Shown here: positions 1-6,567 of the stretch, in pieces
Position numbering within the stretch: the first letter of the stretch is position 1
Layout: every line of letters starts with the position of its first letter
NCBI GenBank assembly: GCA_031255955.1
Contig: JAIRRO010000144.1
Span: 1 to 8,702, forward strand
Source of the DNA: Oscillospiraceae bacterium
GTDB taxonomy: Bacteria; Bacillota; Clostridia; Oscillospirales; Oscillospiraceae
DNA: 8,702 nt
Reading direction: 5' to 3'
Position numbers and translations under genes: made by a program
The notes under the pieces: generated by a model
Database searches by the model: none
What the model saw: the letters and a program-made list of their open reading frames with translations, nothing else
Told to the model about the DNA's origin: nothing

Positions 1-630
1 AGCCTTAGCGGAATCACCCGACGCGCCAAGCTCCGCCATCGGCGGCAGCGCGTCATATCCCATCGCGCTTTGAGAGCTTATCCGCGCGACGCGCCCGCCC
101 TCTTCGTCCACGCCGAGAAACATCGGGATTTTTGCCATCTCCTGCGTTTTCGTAAGCATTTCGCGCGTTTGCTCCGGTGAGTCAATATTGCGCTCGAAAT
201 AAACAATTCCGCCGACGGGGTATTTTTCAAGCGCAATTCGCGTTGCCTGCCCCGCCTGATAGACGCGCGTGTAGCCCGTAAGCGCCTCCGGCGTGACAAA
301 CAGCATTTGATATAGCTTTTCTTCGTCCGTCATCGCGGATAACAGCTCCGCCGCCCGCGCGAGGGTATCGGCGTCCGGCGTCCACGCCGACGCTGCGACA
401 AATTCCGGCTCCGGCTCGGGCGACGCCTCCGGCTCGGGTTCAAAATATGCCAGCGGGGGCTCGGGGTCCGGTATAATCACCTCATCCACGCGGGGCATCT
501 CTCCGCCCGGTCCGGCGGTATCTGCGTTCACGGATAAATACACGGCGGCGGCGCTTACCGCCAGAAATACGATCACCGCCGCTGTGAGAATCGCTATTGA
601 TTTTCTTTCCTTTTTAAGGGCGCTTTTCAT
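1..630 (-). CDS. Membrane-anchored glycoside hydrolase family 3 protein (beta-N-acetylhexosaminidase-like), C-terminus beyond window
   Basis: Partial gene read leftward: 210 codons with an intact N-terminus, no stop before the window edge. The family removes terminal sugars, often N-acetylglucosamine, from cell-wall or other glycans. Residues 1-11 are basic, 12-33 form one hydrophobic segment (uncleaved anchor or signal peptide, no lipobox Cys), and 54-76 are an acidic Pro-Glu-rich spacer. The catalytic domain begins near residue 86: an LLSAMTDEEKLYQM helix (96-109), a PVGGIVYFERN strand (138-148) and the family signature GVDEEGGRVAR (173-183). The catalytic His/Asp region should lie in the missing part. 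The ATG at 630-628 is chosen because GGAGG sits 9 bases upstream, below a strong promoter. The protein probably works outside the membrane on peptidoglycan or host/plant glycans. Family assignment is firm; NagZ-type specificity is not shown. Confidence 0.88.
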   Translation of the reverse strand, partial: MKSALKKERKSIAILTAAVIVFLAVSAAAVYLSVNADTAGPGGEMPRVDEVIIPDPEPPLAYFEPEPEASPEPEPEFVAASAWTPDADTLARAAELLSAMTDEEKLYQMLFVTPEALTGYTRVYQAGQATRIALEKYPVGGIVYFERNIDSPEQTREMLTKTQEMAKIPMFLGVDEEGGRVARISSQSAMGYDALPPMAELGASGDSAKA

Positions 631-661
631 ATATACGTGCCTCCAAAGCTGTTGTGCGCTT

Positions 662-690
662 ATATTACAGCACAAATCGCCGCGTGTCAA
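662..690 (-). promoter_or_regulatory. Promoter of the GH3 gene
   Basis: On the minus strand, TTGACA (690-685), a 17-bp spacer and TAATAT (667-662) stand about 30 bases upstream of the ATG. The -35 box is perfect and the -10 box matches 4 of 6 consensus bases. It mirrors the plus-strand promoter at 705-733. Confidence 0.7.
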
Positions 691-704
691 TCGCAATCGC
701 GGTA

Positions 705-733
705 TTGACAAATCCCCGCGCGCGGGTTAATAT
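705..733 (+). promoter_or_regulatory. Promoter of the molybdopterin-subunit gene
   Basis: TTGACA (705-710), a 17-bp spacer and TAATAT (728-733). The predicted transcription start is near 740, leaving a short leader with GAGGTG at 761-766, 8 bases before the ATG at 775. The -35 box is separated by only 14 bp from that of the divergent GH3 promoter. Confidence 0.72.
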
Positions 734-774
734 GGCTGTAGAAATAAAAACTAATAAAAAGAGGTGCGGAGACA

Positions 775-3126
775 ATGGCGGACTTGATAGGCGCAAACGG
801 TCAGCGAGAGAGCTTCAGGGTGGTGGGTAAGGCAAATCTGCCCGGTAAACTCAGCTATGCTATGGCTGCGGGAATCGCAAAATTCGGTATCGATTATACC
901 TTTCCGGGGATGCTCCACGCGAAGTTTCTTCGCAGTCCCTATGCAAACGCGCGTATTACGCGCTTAGACACGTCACGGGCGCGCGCCATTCCCGGCGTCG
1001 CAGATATTTTGACGTGGGAAGATGAGGACGTTAAGGCGCTGGTCAGTCACGGGGAAAGCTTCGGTCCGCGACGCCCGTGGCTGGATAATCTGGCGGACTT
1101 TGAGGGGCAGGAAACCGCCGTCATAGTCGTCGCCGAGGATGAGGATATCTGTGACGCCGCCCTTCGCGCGCTGGATATCGAGTGGGAGATTCTCCCCGCC
1201 TATACCGATTTGCATAAATCGCGTGAGGAGGAGGCTTATGTCCTGCGTCCGGACGTACTTGACCCGCCCAGCTTTGGCGGGGGCGGCGGCGCTGTGAACC
1301 CGCCCAAGCGCGGAAACGTTTCTTATTCCGACGTTGTTTCCGGTGATGTTGACGCCGGGTTCCGTGAGGCTGACCACATCGTTGAATACAGCCTGTATAT
1401 GCCTCCGTTCGCTTCGCATATGCCGAATCCGTCCGGCTCTGTGGCTTGGTGGGAGGACGACGCCTATTTCGGCGAGGGTAAAAGCCTGCACATAGAGGGC
1501 GCCGTGCGCGAGCGCCGCGCCATTGCCCAGATGTATGGTATGCCGCTGGATAAGACCGTTCAGGAAGGGCTTTTTATGGGCGGCAAGTATTGCGACTGGG
1601 GACTGCGTAAATCACAGGAAATCACGCCGCTTTTGGCAAGGCGCACGGGGCGTCCTGTCCGCTGCGTCAACACGCGTGAGGAAACCTTTGATTTCATTAT
1701 GAAAGAGCGCTTTATGCACTTAAAGCTCGGTTTTACGAACGAGGGTATGATCACCGCCATCGACGATTTTTCCATTGCCGACGGCGGCTCTCAGGGCAGC
1801 TCAAGCTTCGGCACGACGGGCGACCAGACCATGGGCTGCTATAACTCATTCAAATGCAAGAATATACGTCAGCATATGGAGATCGTGGATTCCAACCGCG
1901 GTTTGATGTATGTCTCCGGTCAGCACTGTCCGTTTAACTGGGACATCGGCACCGCGGCGATTTATCTCATCTCTGAAAAGCTTGACCGCGACCCCATCGA
2001 CATCGCCCGCCTTAATCTTCACGGTCCCGATTCAAAGGACGACGACAGAAATGTCCCGAGCTTTGACGCTTGTCTTGACGCCGGACGGCGGCTTATGAAC
2101 TGGAAGCCCCACCGCGCAGGGCAGCTTCGTCTGCCGGACGGCAGATTGCACGGGGCAAGCTTCCGTTATCAGATGTGTCCGCGCCACTCCTTCTCCGGCT
2201 ATGACAGCAAGCTGGAATACAAAAACGGGCGCGTGCATATGCCGACGCAAGGTCCTGTGTTCGGCGTGTTCGCCGTGGAGTGCAACGCCATGGTCGTGGC
2301 GGAGGAGCTTGGCTTGGAATATGACGATGTGGATATTGATTTCAATTATCGCGAAAAGTTTACGCCTGTCGGCGGCGGCTCCGACGGAACCACAGCCTCC
2401 GCGTGGGTAACTAAGGAATGTGCCAATCTATTAAAGCGCAAGCTGCTTGAGGCGGCTGCCGAGGAGGCGGACGCCCCTCCCCCGATGTTTTTCTTCGGAG
2501 CGCCGCCGGAGCCCAGTCCGTTTAAGGGACTCTCTCCGGACGAGCTGGACCTTGAGGATGGGGCTGTAATAGTCAAAGCCGACCCGTCAAAGCGCCAGCC
2601 GCTCTCTGCGGCTGTCACGCGCGATGTGACCGCGCATTTTTCCGGCAGACCGCCCACGGCGCTGTGGGCGCAGGGCATGGGGCTGAAGCTTGACACTATG
2701 AACACCGCCTATTGCGAGGTGGCGGTGGACGAGGAAACGGGTGAGGTTGAAATTCTTCGTTTCGGCGTCGTCGCCGACCCGGGCAAGGTTATGCGCCCGA
2801 CCTCTCTTGAAAGCCAAATTGATCAGGTTATGTATTTTTCCCAAGGCTGTCAGCTGCTTGAGGACTATGTCTATGACCCGAAAACAGGCGTGCGCCTGAA
2901 CAACAATATGATAGATTATAAAAAACCGGGGCTGCTTGACGTGCCTGTTGTAGAGCGGGAATTTCTTGAGACGCGCGCGGGCAACGCGGCATACGGCGCA
3001 AACGGCATCAGCCACTCCTTAGCGAATACGCACCTTGTCATCATCGCGATTCACAATGCCATCGGCGCGTGGGTAGATCCGCCCGCCACACCGGATAAGG
3101 TGCTGCGCGCGCTCGGGAAGGCGTAA
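775..3126 (+). CDS. Divergent xanthine dehydrogenase/aldehyde oxidase-family molybdopterin-binding subunit
   Basis: Full length, 783 residues, the usual size for a stand-alone large subunit of this family, which hydroxylates aldehydes, purines or N-heterocycles at a molybdenum-pterin centre. The N-terminal domain has the family pattern PGMLHAKFLRSPYANARI followed by a PGV turn. The molybdopterin domains follow: GLFMGGK (265-271) at the GGGFGGK site, TGRPVRC after it, AEELGL after the GQG site, GGGSDGTTAS, and a conserved C-terminal run with DYKKPGLLDVP. Several active-site motifs are altered: GQG reads GVF (497-499), AFRG reads YVSG (379-382), and the GVGE loop reads GISH (744-747), so the catalytic Glu aligns with His747. 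It is transcribed alone, with no FAD or 2Fe-2S subunit and no cofactor-maturation gene visible. The fold family is secure; substrate, and even whether it is an active hydroxylase, is open. Confidence 0.85.
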   Translation: MADLIGANGQRESFRVVGKANLPGKLSYAMAAGIAKFGIDYTFPGMLHAKFLRSPYANARITRLDTSRARAIPGVADILTWEDEDVKALVSHGESFGPRRPWLDNLADFEGQETAVIVVAEDEDICDAALRALDIEWEILPAYTDLHKSREEEAYVLRPDVLDPPSFGGGGGAVNPPKRGNVSYSDVVSGDVDAGFREADHIVEYSLYMPPFASHMPNPSGSVAWWEDDAYFGEGKSLHIEGAVRERRAIAQMYGMPLDKTVQEGLFMGGKYCDWGLRKSQEITPLLARRTGRPVRCVNTREETFDFIMKERFMHLKLGFTNEGMITAIDDFSIADGGSQGSSSFGTTGDQTMGCYNSFKCKNIRQHMEIVDSNRGLMYVSGQHCPFNWDIGTAAIYLISEKLDRDPIDIARLNLHGPDSKDDDRNVPSFDACLDAGRRLMNWKPHRAGQLRLPDGRLHGASFRYQMCPRHSFSGYDSKLEYKNGRVHMPTQGPVFGVFAVECNAMVVAEELGLEYDDVDIDFNYREKFTPVGGGSDGTTASAWVTKECANLLKRKLLEAAAEEADAPPPMFFFGAPPEPSPFKGLSPDELDLEDGAVIVKADPSKRQPLSAAVTRDVTAHFSGRPPTALWAQGMGLKLDTMNTAYCEVAVDEETGEVEILRFGVVADPGKVMRPTSLESQIDQVMYFSQGCQLLEDYVYDPKTGVRLNNNMIDYKKPGLLDVPVVEREFLETRAGNAAYGANGISHSLANTHLVIIAIHNAIGAWVDPPATPDKVLRALGKA

Positions 3127-3151
3127 AACAAAGCCCCGCCTCTATCTATAT

Positions 3152-4021
3152 CTATTTATGGATATGATTATCGATATGCTCCTCGCAATAGCAAAGAAAG
3201 CCTTCGCATCGGGAGCAATAACGGAATTCCAGCTCCGGATTTGACACCTCTGTGCGGGAGCATACCTCGCACTTATGGCGGTACGCCTCGTCGCCGCGGA
3301 ATTTGACGTCAATCACGTTGTCCCTTTCGCGGCGGTGCGTCGCCGTCCGCATGCGCGCTTGCAGCACGCGCGGGATTGGTACGCCGCAGATAAGCAAAAA
3401 GTTCAAAACAGCCACGACGGGAACCAGCGCGTAAAAATACGCCCCGATAACGATGGCGCTATACATCTGATATGCGAACAGCGCCGCGTCGAGCCACGCC
3501 AGCCATTTAATTTTTACCGGAATCACGAAAAACAGCATAACTCTATGCTCCGGAAATAGCGTCGCAAACGCGAAGAACATAGAAAGATTCAAATACATCG
3601 GGTCGAGGAAAATGTACTGCGCAAGTCCCGTTACATACATCAGCAGGGAATATGCCACATTTAGAACAATCCCCGAGATATAAAAAATCGTCAGCTTGCC
3701 CGCGCCCCATTCGCGCTCCAGCGACGTGCCGATGAAGTAATAAAAATACAGCGCAAGCGCTGAGAACAGCAAATTGCTGCTGCCCAAGGGCATAAAAACC
3801 CATGTGACGACGCGCCACACCTCTCCGTTCAAAACAAGTCCGGGGTCAAACATCAGAACACTCAGCAACGTTCCCCTTGTATCAAGCAGGCTGAGGACAA
3901 GAACGGCGGCGGACGCCGCGACGATGTATATCATCAGGCGCTGTATCCCAAAACGCTTGTGCGTCAGACAAAACCTGTCTATTTTGTCAGCTAAAAATTT
4001 CACCGAGAGCCTCCGGAACAT
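3152..4021 (-). CDS. Rhomboid-like membrane protein with C-terminal zinc-finger, probably proteolytically inactive
   Basis: 289 residues from the ATG at 4021. Roughly six hydrophobic segments (about 30-46, 77-97, 110-131, 142-156, 161-178 and 185-212) with rhomboid hallmarks: GEVWRVVTWVFMP (66-78) and LFPEHRVMLFFVIPVKIKWLAW after it. The catalytic GxSG motif reads NLSM (145-148): Ser147 remains but both glycines are gone, and no His is seen in the last membrane segments. The cytosolic tail has CxxC, a second CxxC, CYC and three His residues near the end, consistent with zinc binding. An in-frame GTG at 4066 would give 304 residues, but it lies at the predicted transcription start of the promoter at 4070-4098, so ATG 4021 is preferred although no clear ribosome site precedes it. 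It converges on the molybdopterin gene with a 25-bp gap. Function unknown; a pseudoprotease adaptor role is inference. Confidence 0.78.
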   Translation of the reverse strand: MFRRLSVKFLADKIDRFCLTHKRFGIQRLMIYIVAASAAVLVLSLLDTRGTLLSVLMFDPGLVLNGEVWRVVTWVFMPLGSSNLLFSALALYFYYFIGTSLEREWGAGKLTIFYISGIVLNVAYSLLMYVTGLAQYIFLDPMYLNLSMFFAFATLFPEHRVMLFFVIPVKIKWLAWLDAALFAYQMYSAIVIGAYFYALVPVVAVLNFLLICGVPIPRVLQARMRTATHRRERDNVIDVKFRGDEAYRHKCEVCSRTEVSNPELEFRYCSRCEGFLCYCEEHIDNHIHK

Positions 4022-4069
4022 TATGAGTGGCGGTTGTACCGCGGCGTCGCCGCTCCCTCCGCCCACTCG

Positions 4070-4098
4070 ATTATATCACGCCGCCGCGCGGATTTCAA
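4070..4098 (-). promoter_or_regulatory. Promoter of the rhomboid-like gene
   Basis: Reading on minus: TTGAAA (4098-4093), 17-bp spacer, TATAAT (4075-4070) with an extended TGA just before it. The predicted start of transcription is near 4063, which argues against the GTG at 4066 as translation start. A GGAGGGAG tract follows at about 4050-4060, but no start codon lies at a normal distance from it. Confidence 0.72.
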
Positions 4099-4167
4099 GC
4101 GTATTGGGAGACAGTGTTTTTGCAGAAATATATGTTTTTTTGTTGAAACGCGCAAACGGGGGAAAAA

Positions 4168-4503
4168 TTATTCCGTCACATATTTCCGAATGGCTTCCTC
4201 AACGGTGGAATTCAAGGACTTCCCGTGTGTTGCGGAGTACATCGCCAAGCTCCGGTGAAGCTCCGGCGACACCCTGACATTGAAGCTGCCCTTGTAGGTC
4301 TTTTCCGGATCCACATTGTTCTCGCGGCACATTTCAAGGTAATCGTCGACAGCGCCCTCGAAATCTACCCGTAGCGTTTGAACGCTATCCCCCTCATAAG
4401 AAATGAGGCTGTTTACACCGATTACCTTGCCATACAGCACCTTATCGGCGGACGAATATTCAACTGTGCCGTAGTAACCACGATACTCCATTTCATTAGT
4501 CAT
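4168..4503 (-). CDS. hicB: HicB-family antitoxin
   Basis: 111 residues. In the family, HicB binds and neutralises the HicA mRNA interferase and represses the operon. The N-terminal part (7-60) is the degenerate RNase-H-like HicB domain, with YYGTVEYSSADKVLYGKV and an acidic helix DFEGAVDDYLE. The C-terminal part (about 73-109), with FNVRVSPELHRSLAMYSATHG and a following NSTVEEAIRKYV helix, is a ribbon-helix-helix DNA-binding motif, so this is the ribbon-helix-helix type of HicB. Its ATG overlaps the hicA stop by 4 bases (ATGA at 4503-4500), implying translational coupling, and AAGGAG lies about 8 bases upstream inside hicA. The Ala-Thr-His-Gly turn between the two helices is standard for this fold. 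No terminator hairpin is evident after the stop. Confidence 0.9.
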   Translation of the reverse strand: MTNEMEYRGYYGTVEYSSADKVLYGKVIGVNSLISYEGDSVQTLRVDFEGAVDDYLEMCRENNVDPEKTYKGSFNVRVSPELHRSLAMYSATHGKSLNSTVEEAIRKYVTE

Positions 4504-4751
4504 AACAGATTCTCCTTTTCCAAAACATCTAACACTTGTTTGATTTGGTATTCCAAAAGCTCTTTTCTCGGGTGGGGCTTATGCAGGATGATCGCCGCGT
4601 TACCTCTCGCGAATTTGACACGCGAACCGCTCGTCTTTCCCTTAGTGGAAAGTACAAAGCCAAGCGCTTCAAGCGCAATTTGCATTTCGTCGAAGGTAAA
4701 ATCTTTTGGATTGCTTTTAAGCCGTTCGATCAGCTTTTCTTTTTTACCCAT
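4500..4751 (-). CDS. hicA: HicA-family mRNA interferase toxin
   Basis: 83 residues, the normal size. HicA toxins have a double-stranded-RNA-binding-like fold and cleave mRNA when freed from HicB. Visible features: a basic N-terminus, the FDEMQIALEALGF helix (20-32), the GSRVKF strand (42-47) and the LHKPHPRKELLEYQIKQVL segment (56-74). The GSHH-type motif seen in many HicA proteins reads GSRV here; His57 and His60 are the remaining histidines. This pattern belongs, as far as I recall, to a common HicA subgroup, so activity is not excluded. The ATG at 4751 is preceded by GAGGTG (about 6 bases away) and a promoter with a perfect TATAAT. Toxin first and antitoxin second is the usual hicAB order. 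Its location between unrelated genes suits a mobile stability or anti-phage module. Confidence 0.88.
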   Translation of the reverse strand: MGKKEKLIERLKSNPKDFTFDEMQIALEALGFVLSTKGKTSGSRVKFARGNAAIILHKPHPRKELLEYQIKQVLDVLEKENLL

Positions 4752-4769
4752 TTCCCCACCTCGTCTATT

Positions 4770-4798
4770 ATTATATCACACTTTCGCGAAAAATGCAA
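4770..4798 (-). promoter_or_regulatory. hicAB promoter
   Basis: Reading on minus: TTGCAT (4798-4793), 17-bp spacer, TATAAT (4775-4770) with an extended TGA. The perfect palindrome TTTCGCGAAA (4782-4791) lies inside the spacer, a position where a bound repressor would block polymerase. HicB is the natural candidate, by inference. Confidence 0.62.
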
Positions 4799-4813
4799 CT
4801 ATAATTTAGTTGC
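4795..4813. repeat. Inverted repeat upstream of hicA, possible operator
   Basis: GCAACTA (4795-4801) and TAGTTGC (4807-4813) are perfect inverted arms separated by 5 bases, overlapping the -35 box of hicAB. A further GCAAC lies at 4828-4832 next to the palindrome TTGCATGCAA (4822-4831). Clustered half-sites suit an autorepressor such as HicB, but no binding is shown. Confidence 0.45.
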
Positions 4814-4854
4814 GTGGTTTTTTGCATGCAACGCAAAGGCGAACAACCTCTATG

Positions 4855-4930
4855 CCACCACCGCAGGGCGGCAGCAAAAAGATGCGCGCCCCTACGGGAC
4901 AAAGGACACGGTGGGGCGTCGGGGACGCGC
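4855..4930. repeat. GC-rich intergenic element, possible dispersed repeat
   Basis: This non-coding stretch between hicA and the aldo/keto reductase contains CCACCG (4858-4863) matched by CGGTGG (4909-4914), a GCGCGCCCCTACGGG core (4884-4898) and a small hairpin GCGTC-GGG-GACGC (4916-4928). No T-run follows, so it is not a standard terminator. The composition resembles dispersed GC-rich intergenic repeats I associate with clostridial genomes; this is an impression, because only one copy is in the window. Confidence 0.35.
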
Positions 4931-4937
4931 AAAGCAC

Positions 4938-4967
4938 TTGCCACCCTCCCTCTATTCGTGTTATCCT
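4938..4967 (+). promoter_or_regulatory. Possible promoter of the aldo/keto reductase operon
   Basis: TTGCCA (4938-4943), 18-bp spacer and TATCCT (4962-4967) preceded by TGT as an extended -10. An alternative -10, TACAAT (4967-4972), matches the consensus better but has no -35 box at normal spacing. Weak call. Confidence 0.38.
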
Positions 4968-5001
4968 ACAATCAAATAAATCGAATACGGAGGCTTGTTA
5001 A

Positions 5002-5943
5002 ATGAACACGATTACACTGGGACGCGCAGGTGTGCGCGTAAGCGTTGGCGGACTCGGCGGCGGCGGCTTTTCACGGCTGGGAATAGGCGAGCTTGGAGAG
5101 GCGCACGCCGCGGGGATTGTCCGCGCGGCGTATGACGGCGGCGTCACCTTCTTTGACACTGCGATGGCGTATGGCACGGAAGGCGCCGTCGGCGCGGGGC
5201 TGCGCGGGGTGCCGCGGGATAAATATGTTATCAGCACCAAGGTGAGCTATGAAAATCCCGACGGCGGCGTCATATCCGCAGAGGAGTTAGCCCGGCGCTT
5301 GGACGAGAGCCTTGCGCGGCTGGGCACAGACTACATTGATGTATATCACCTGCACGCCGTCACGGCGGAGCAATACCGCGCCGTGTCAGAGACGCTGATT
5401 CCGGCGCTGATAAAGGCGCGGGAGCAGGGCAAAATCCGTTTTCCGGGGATTACAGAGCGCTTTTTCGCGGATACGAGCCACAAAATGCTGCCGCTGGCGC
5501 TGGCGGACGACTTCTTTGACGTCATCATGACAGGCTATAACATCCTAAACCCGTCAGCCGCCAAAACCGTGCTGCCGCTGACAATTGAGAAAAACGTCGC
5601 GGTGCTGTGTATGTTCGCCGTCAGAAACGCTCTGCGCGGCGGAGATGTGCTAAAGCGGGATATTGAGCGCATTATATCAGCCGGGCAGGGCGACGCCGAG
5701 CTGCTGCGGCGCGACGGAGGGCTGGAATTCATTACGGATTCCGGCGCGGCGAAAAGCCTCACAGAGGCGGCTTACCGCTTTTGCAGACACACGCCGGGCA
5801 TTACGGTCACGCTGACAGGCACAAAAAACCGTGAGCATCTCGCAGAAAATCTTTCGGCTATCGATATGCCGCCGCTGCCGTACGATATTCTAGCACGGCT
5901 GGAGGCGCTGTTCGGCGGCTCGGACTGCGTCAGCGGGCAGTGA
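5002..5943 (+). CDS. Aldo/keto reductase
   Basis: 313 residues, a complete member of the NAD(P)H-dependent aldo/keto reductase family, soluble TIM-barrel enzymes that interconvert aldehydes or ketones and alcohols. The catalytic tetrad is present: Asp52 and Tyr57 in FFDTAMAYG, Lys80 in VISTKV and His118 in DVYHLH. The glycine-rich N-terminus (GLGGGGFSRLG) and the segments GYNILNPSA and TLTGTKNREHL are typical of bacterial members. The C-terminus has no ferredoxin-like four-Cys cluster, so it is not the iron-sulfur subtype. GGAGG (4989-4993) stands 8 bases before the ATG. The flavoprotein gene starts 19 bases after the stop, indicating one operon. Substrate unknown; the adjacent glycyl radical enzyme suggests a fermentation-type carbonyl intermediate, by inference only. 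Confidence 0.93.
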   Translation: MNTITLGRAGVRVSVGGLGGGGFSRLGIGELGEAHAAGIVRAAYDGGVTFFDTAMAYGTEGAVGAGLRGVPRDKYVISTKVSYENPDGGVISAEELARRLDESLARLGTDYIDVYHLHAVTAEQYRAVSETLIPALIKAREQGKIRFPGITERFFADTSHKMLPLALADDFFDVIMTGYNILNPSAAKTVLPLTIEKNVAVLCMFAVRNALRGGDVLKRDIERIISAGQGDAELLRRDGGLEFITDSGAAKSLTEAAYRFCRHTPGITVTLTGTKNREHLAENLSAIDMPPLPYDILARLEALFGGSDCVSGQ

Positions 5944-5962
5944 CACGTCGGCATAATTCCCG

Positions 5963-6508
5963 ATGAAAACATTGATTATCAACGGCTCCCCGAGACAAAA
6001 CGGGGACACAGCGGCGCTTATTAAAGCGCTGCGCCCCGGACTTATGGGAGAAATATCTGAGCTTTCAACATACCGCGCGAGGCTAACCCCCTGCGTGGAC
6101 TGCCGTTTTTGCCGCGCCTCGCCCGGCTGCGCCATCGACGACGATATGCGCACGATATACGCCGACGATTATGACCGCGTCGTAATCGCCTCCCCGGTGT
6201 ATTACGGCTCGCTCACGCCGCCCGTTATCGCCCTTGCCAGCCGTTTGCAGATTTATCATTCCGCGAAGCATTTTCGCGGCGAGCCGATAATCCCGCGCCC
6301 GAAGCGCGGCGGCGTCCTGCTGGCGGGCGGCGGCAAAGGTAATCCGGCGGAGGCGCGGCGTCTTTCGCGCGTTATGCTGCGAATTTTGGGCGCGGAGCTG
6401 CGCGAGGAGGACGTCGTCGTTTCGCTGAACACAGACACTCTGGCAGCCGGTGACGACACGGACGCGCTGGAGGCGGCGCGCGCTCTGGGAGAGCGGCTTT
6501 CAATGTGA
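5963..6508 (+). CDS. Flavodoxin-fold NAD(P)H:FMN oxidoreductase, iron-sulfur-flavoprotein-like
   Basis: 181 residues of the NADPH-dependent FMN reductase/flavodoxin-like family. The N-terminal strand and phosphate loop NGSPRQNGDT (7-16) bind FMN phosphate, and SPVYYGSLTPP (77-87) is the second flavin-contacting loop. Between them is C44-x2-C47-x2-C50-x5-C56 followed by IDDDM, the cysteine pattern of iron-sulfur flavoproteins and of related flavodoxin-family reductases. A 4Fe-4S cluster is therefore possible but unproven, since many relatives share the cysteines without a shown cluster. The GGVLLAGGGKGNP segment (116-128) fits a later strand of the fold. There is no obvious ribosome site in the 19-bp gap after the aldo/keto reductase, so translation is probably coupled to it. 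Likely role: electron transfer or reduction of a small quinone or enone-type substrate. The specific partner is unknown. Confidence 0.87.
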   Translation: MKTLIINGSPRQNGDTAALIKALRPGLMGEISELSTYRARLTPCVDCRFCRASPGCAIDDDMRTIYADDYDRVVIASPVYYGSLTPPVIALASRLQIYHSAKHFRGEPIIPRPKRGGVLLAGGGKGNPAEARRLSRVMLRILGAELREEDVVVSLNTDTLAAGDDTDALEAARALGERLSM

Positions 6509-6509
6509 C

Positions 6510-6538
6510 TGGACAACGCGCATAAAAAATGATAGAAT
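6510..6538 (+). promoter_or_regulatory. Promoter of the glycyl radical enzyme gene
   Basis: TGGACA (6510-6515), 17-bp spacer and TAGAAT (6533-6538) with an extended TGA. Each box matches 5 of 6 consensus bases. It starts one base after the stop codon of the flavoprotein gene, so the glycyl radical enzyme can be transcribed on its own. Predicted start near 6545 gives a leader of about 80 bases. Confidence 0.68.
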
Positions 6539-6567
6539 ACCGGCATAGGAAATCAGCAGCATACCAC

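Noticed and set aside
973..1491. Open frame of 172 codons on the minus strand inside the molybdopterin gene
   Set aside because: It lies antisense to a well-supported family protein, has no recognisable motif, and such frames are expected in GC-rich coding DNA.
2587..3015. Open frame of 142 codons antisense to the end of the molybdopterin gene
   Set aside because: Its sequence mirrors conserved residues of the plus-strand protein and no family resemblance or ribosome site is seen.
3127..3151. Terminator between the converging molybdopterin and rhomboid-like genes
   Set aside because: The 25-bp gap has an AT-rich TATC-like short repeat but no GC stem with a T-run.
4916..4928. GCGTC-GGG-GACGC hairpin as a transcription terminator
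   Set aside because: The stem is only 5 bp and no T-run follows on either strand, so intrinsic termination is not supported.
4810..5005. Two overlapping 63-codon plus-strand frames before the aldo/keto reductase
   Set aside because: They run through the GC-rich repeat-like element and the reductase's promoter and ribosome site, and the peptides look like translated repeat.
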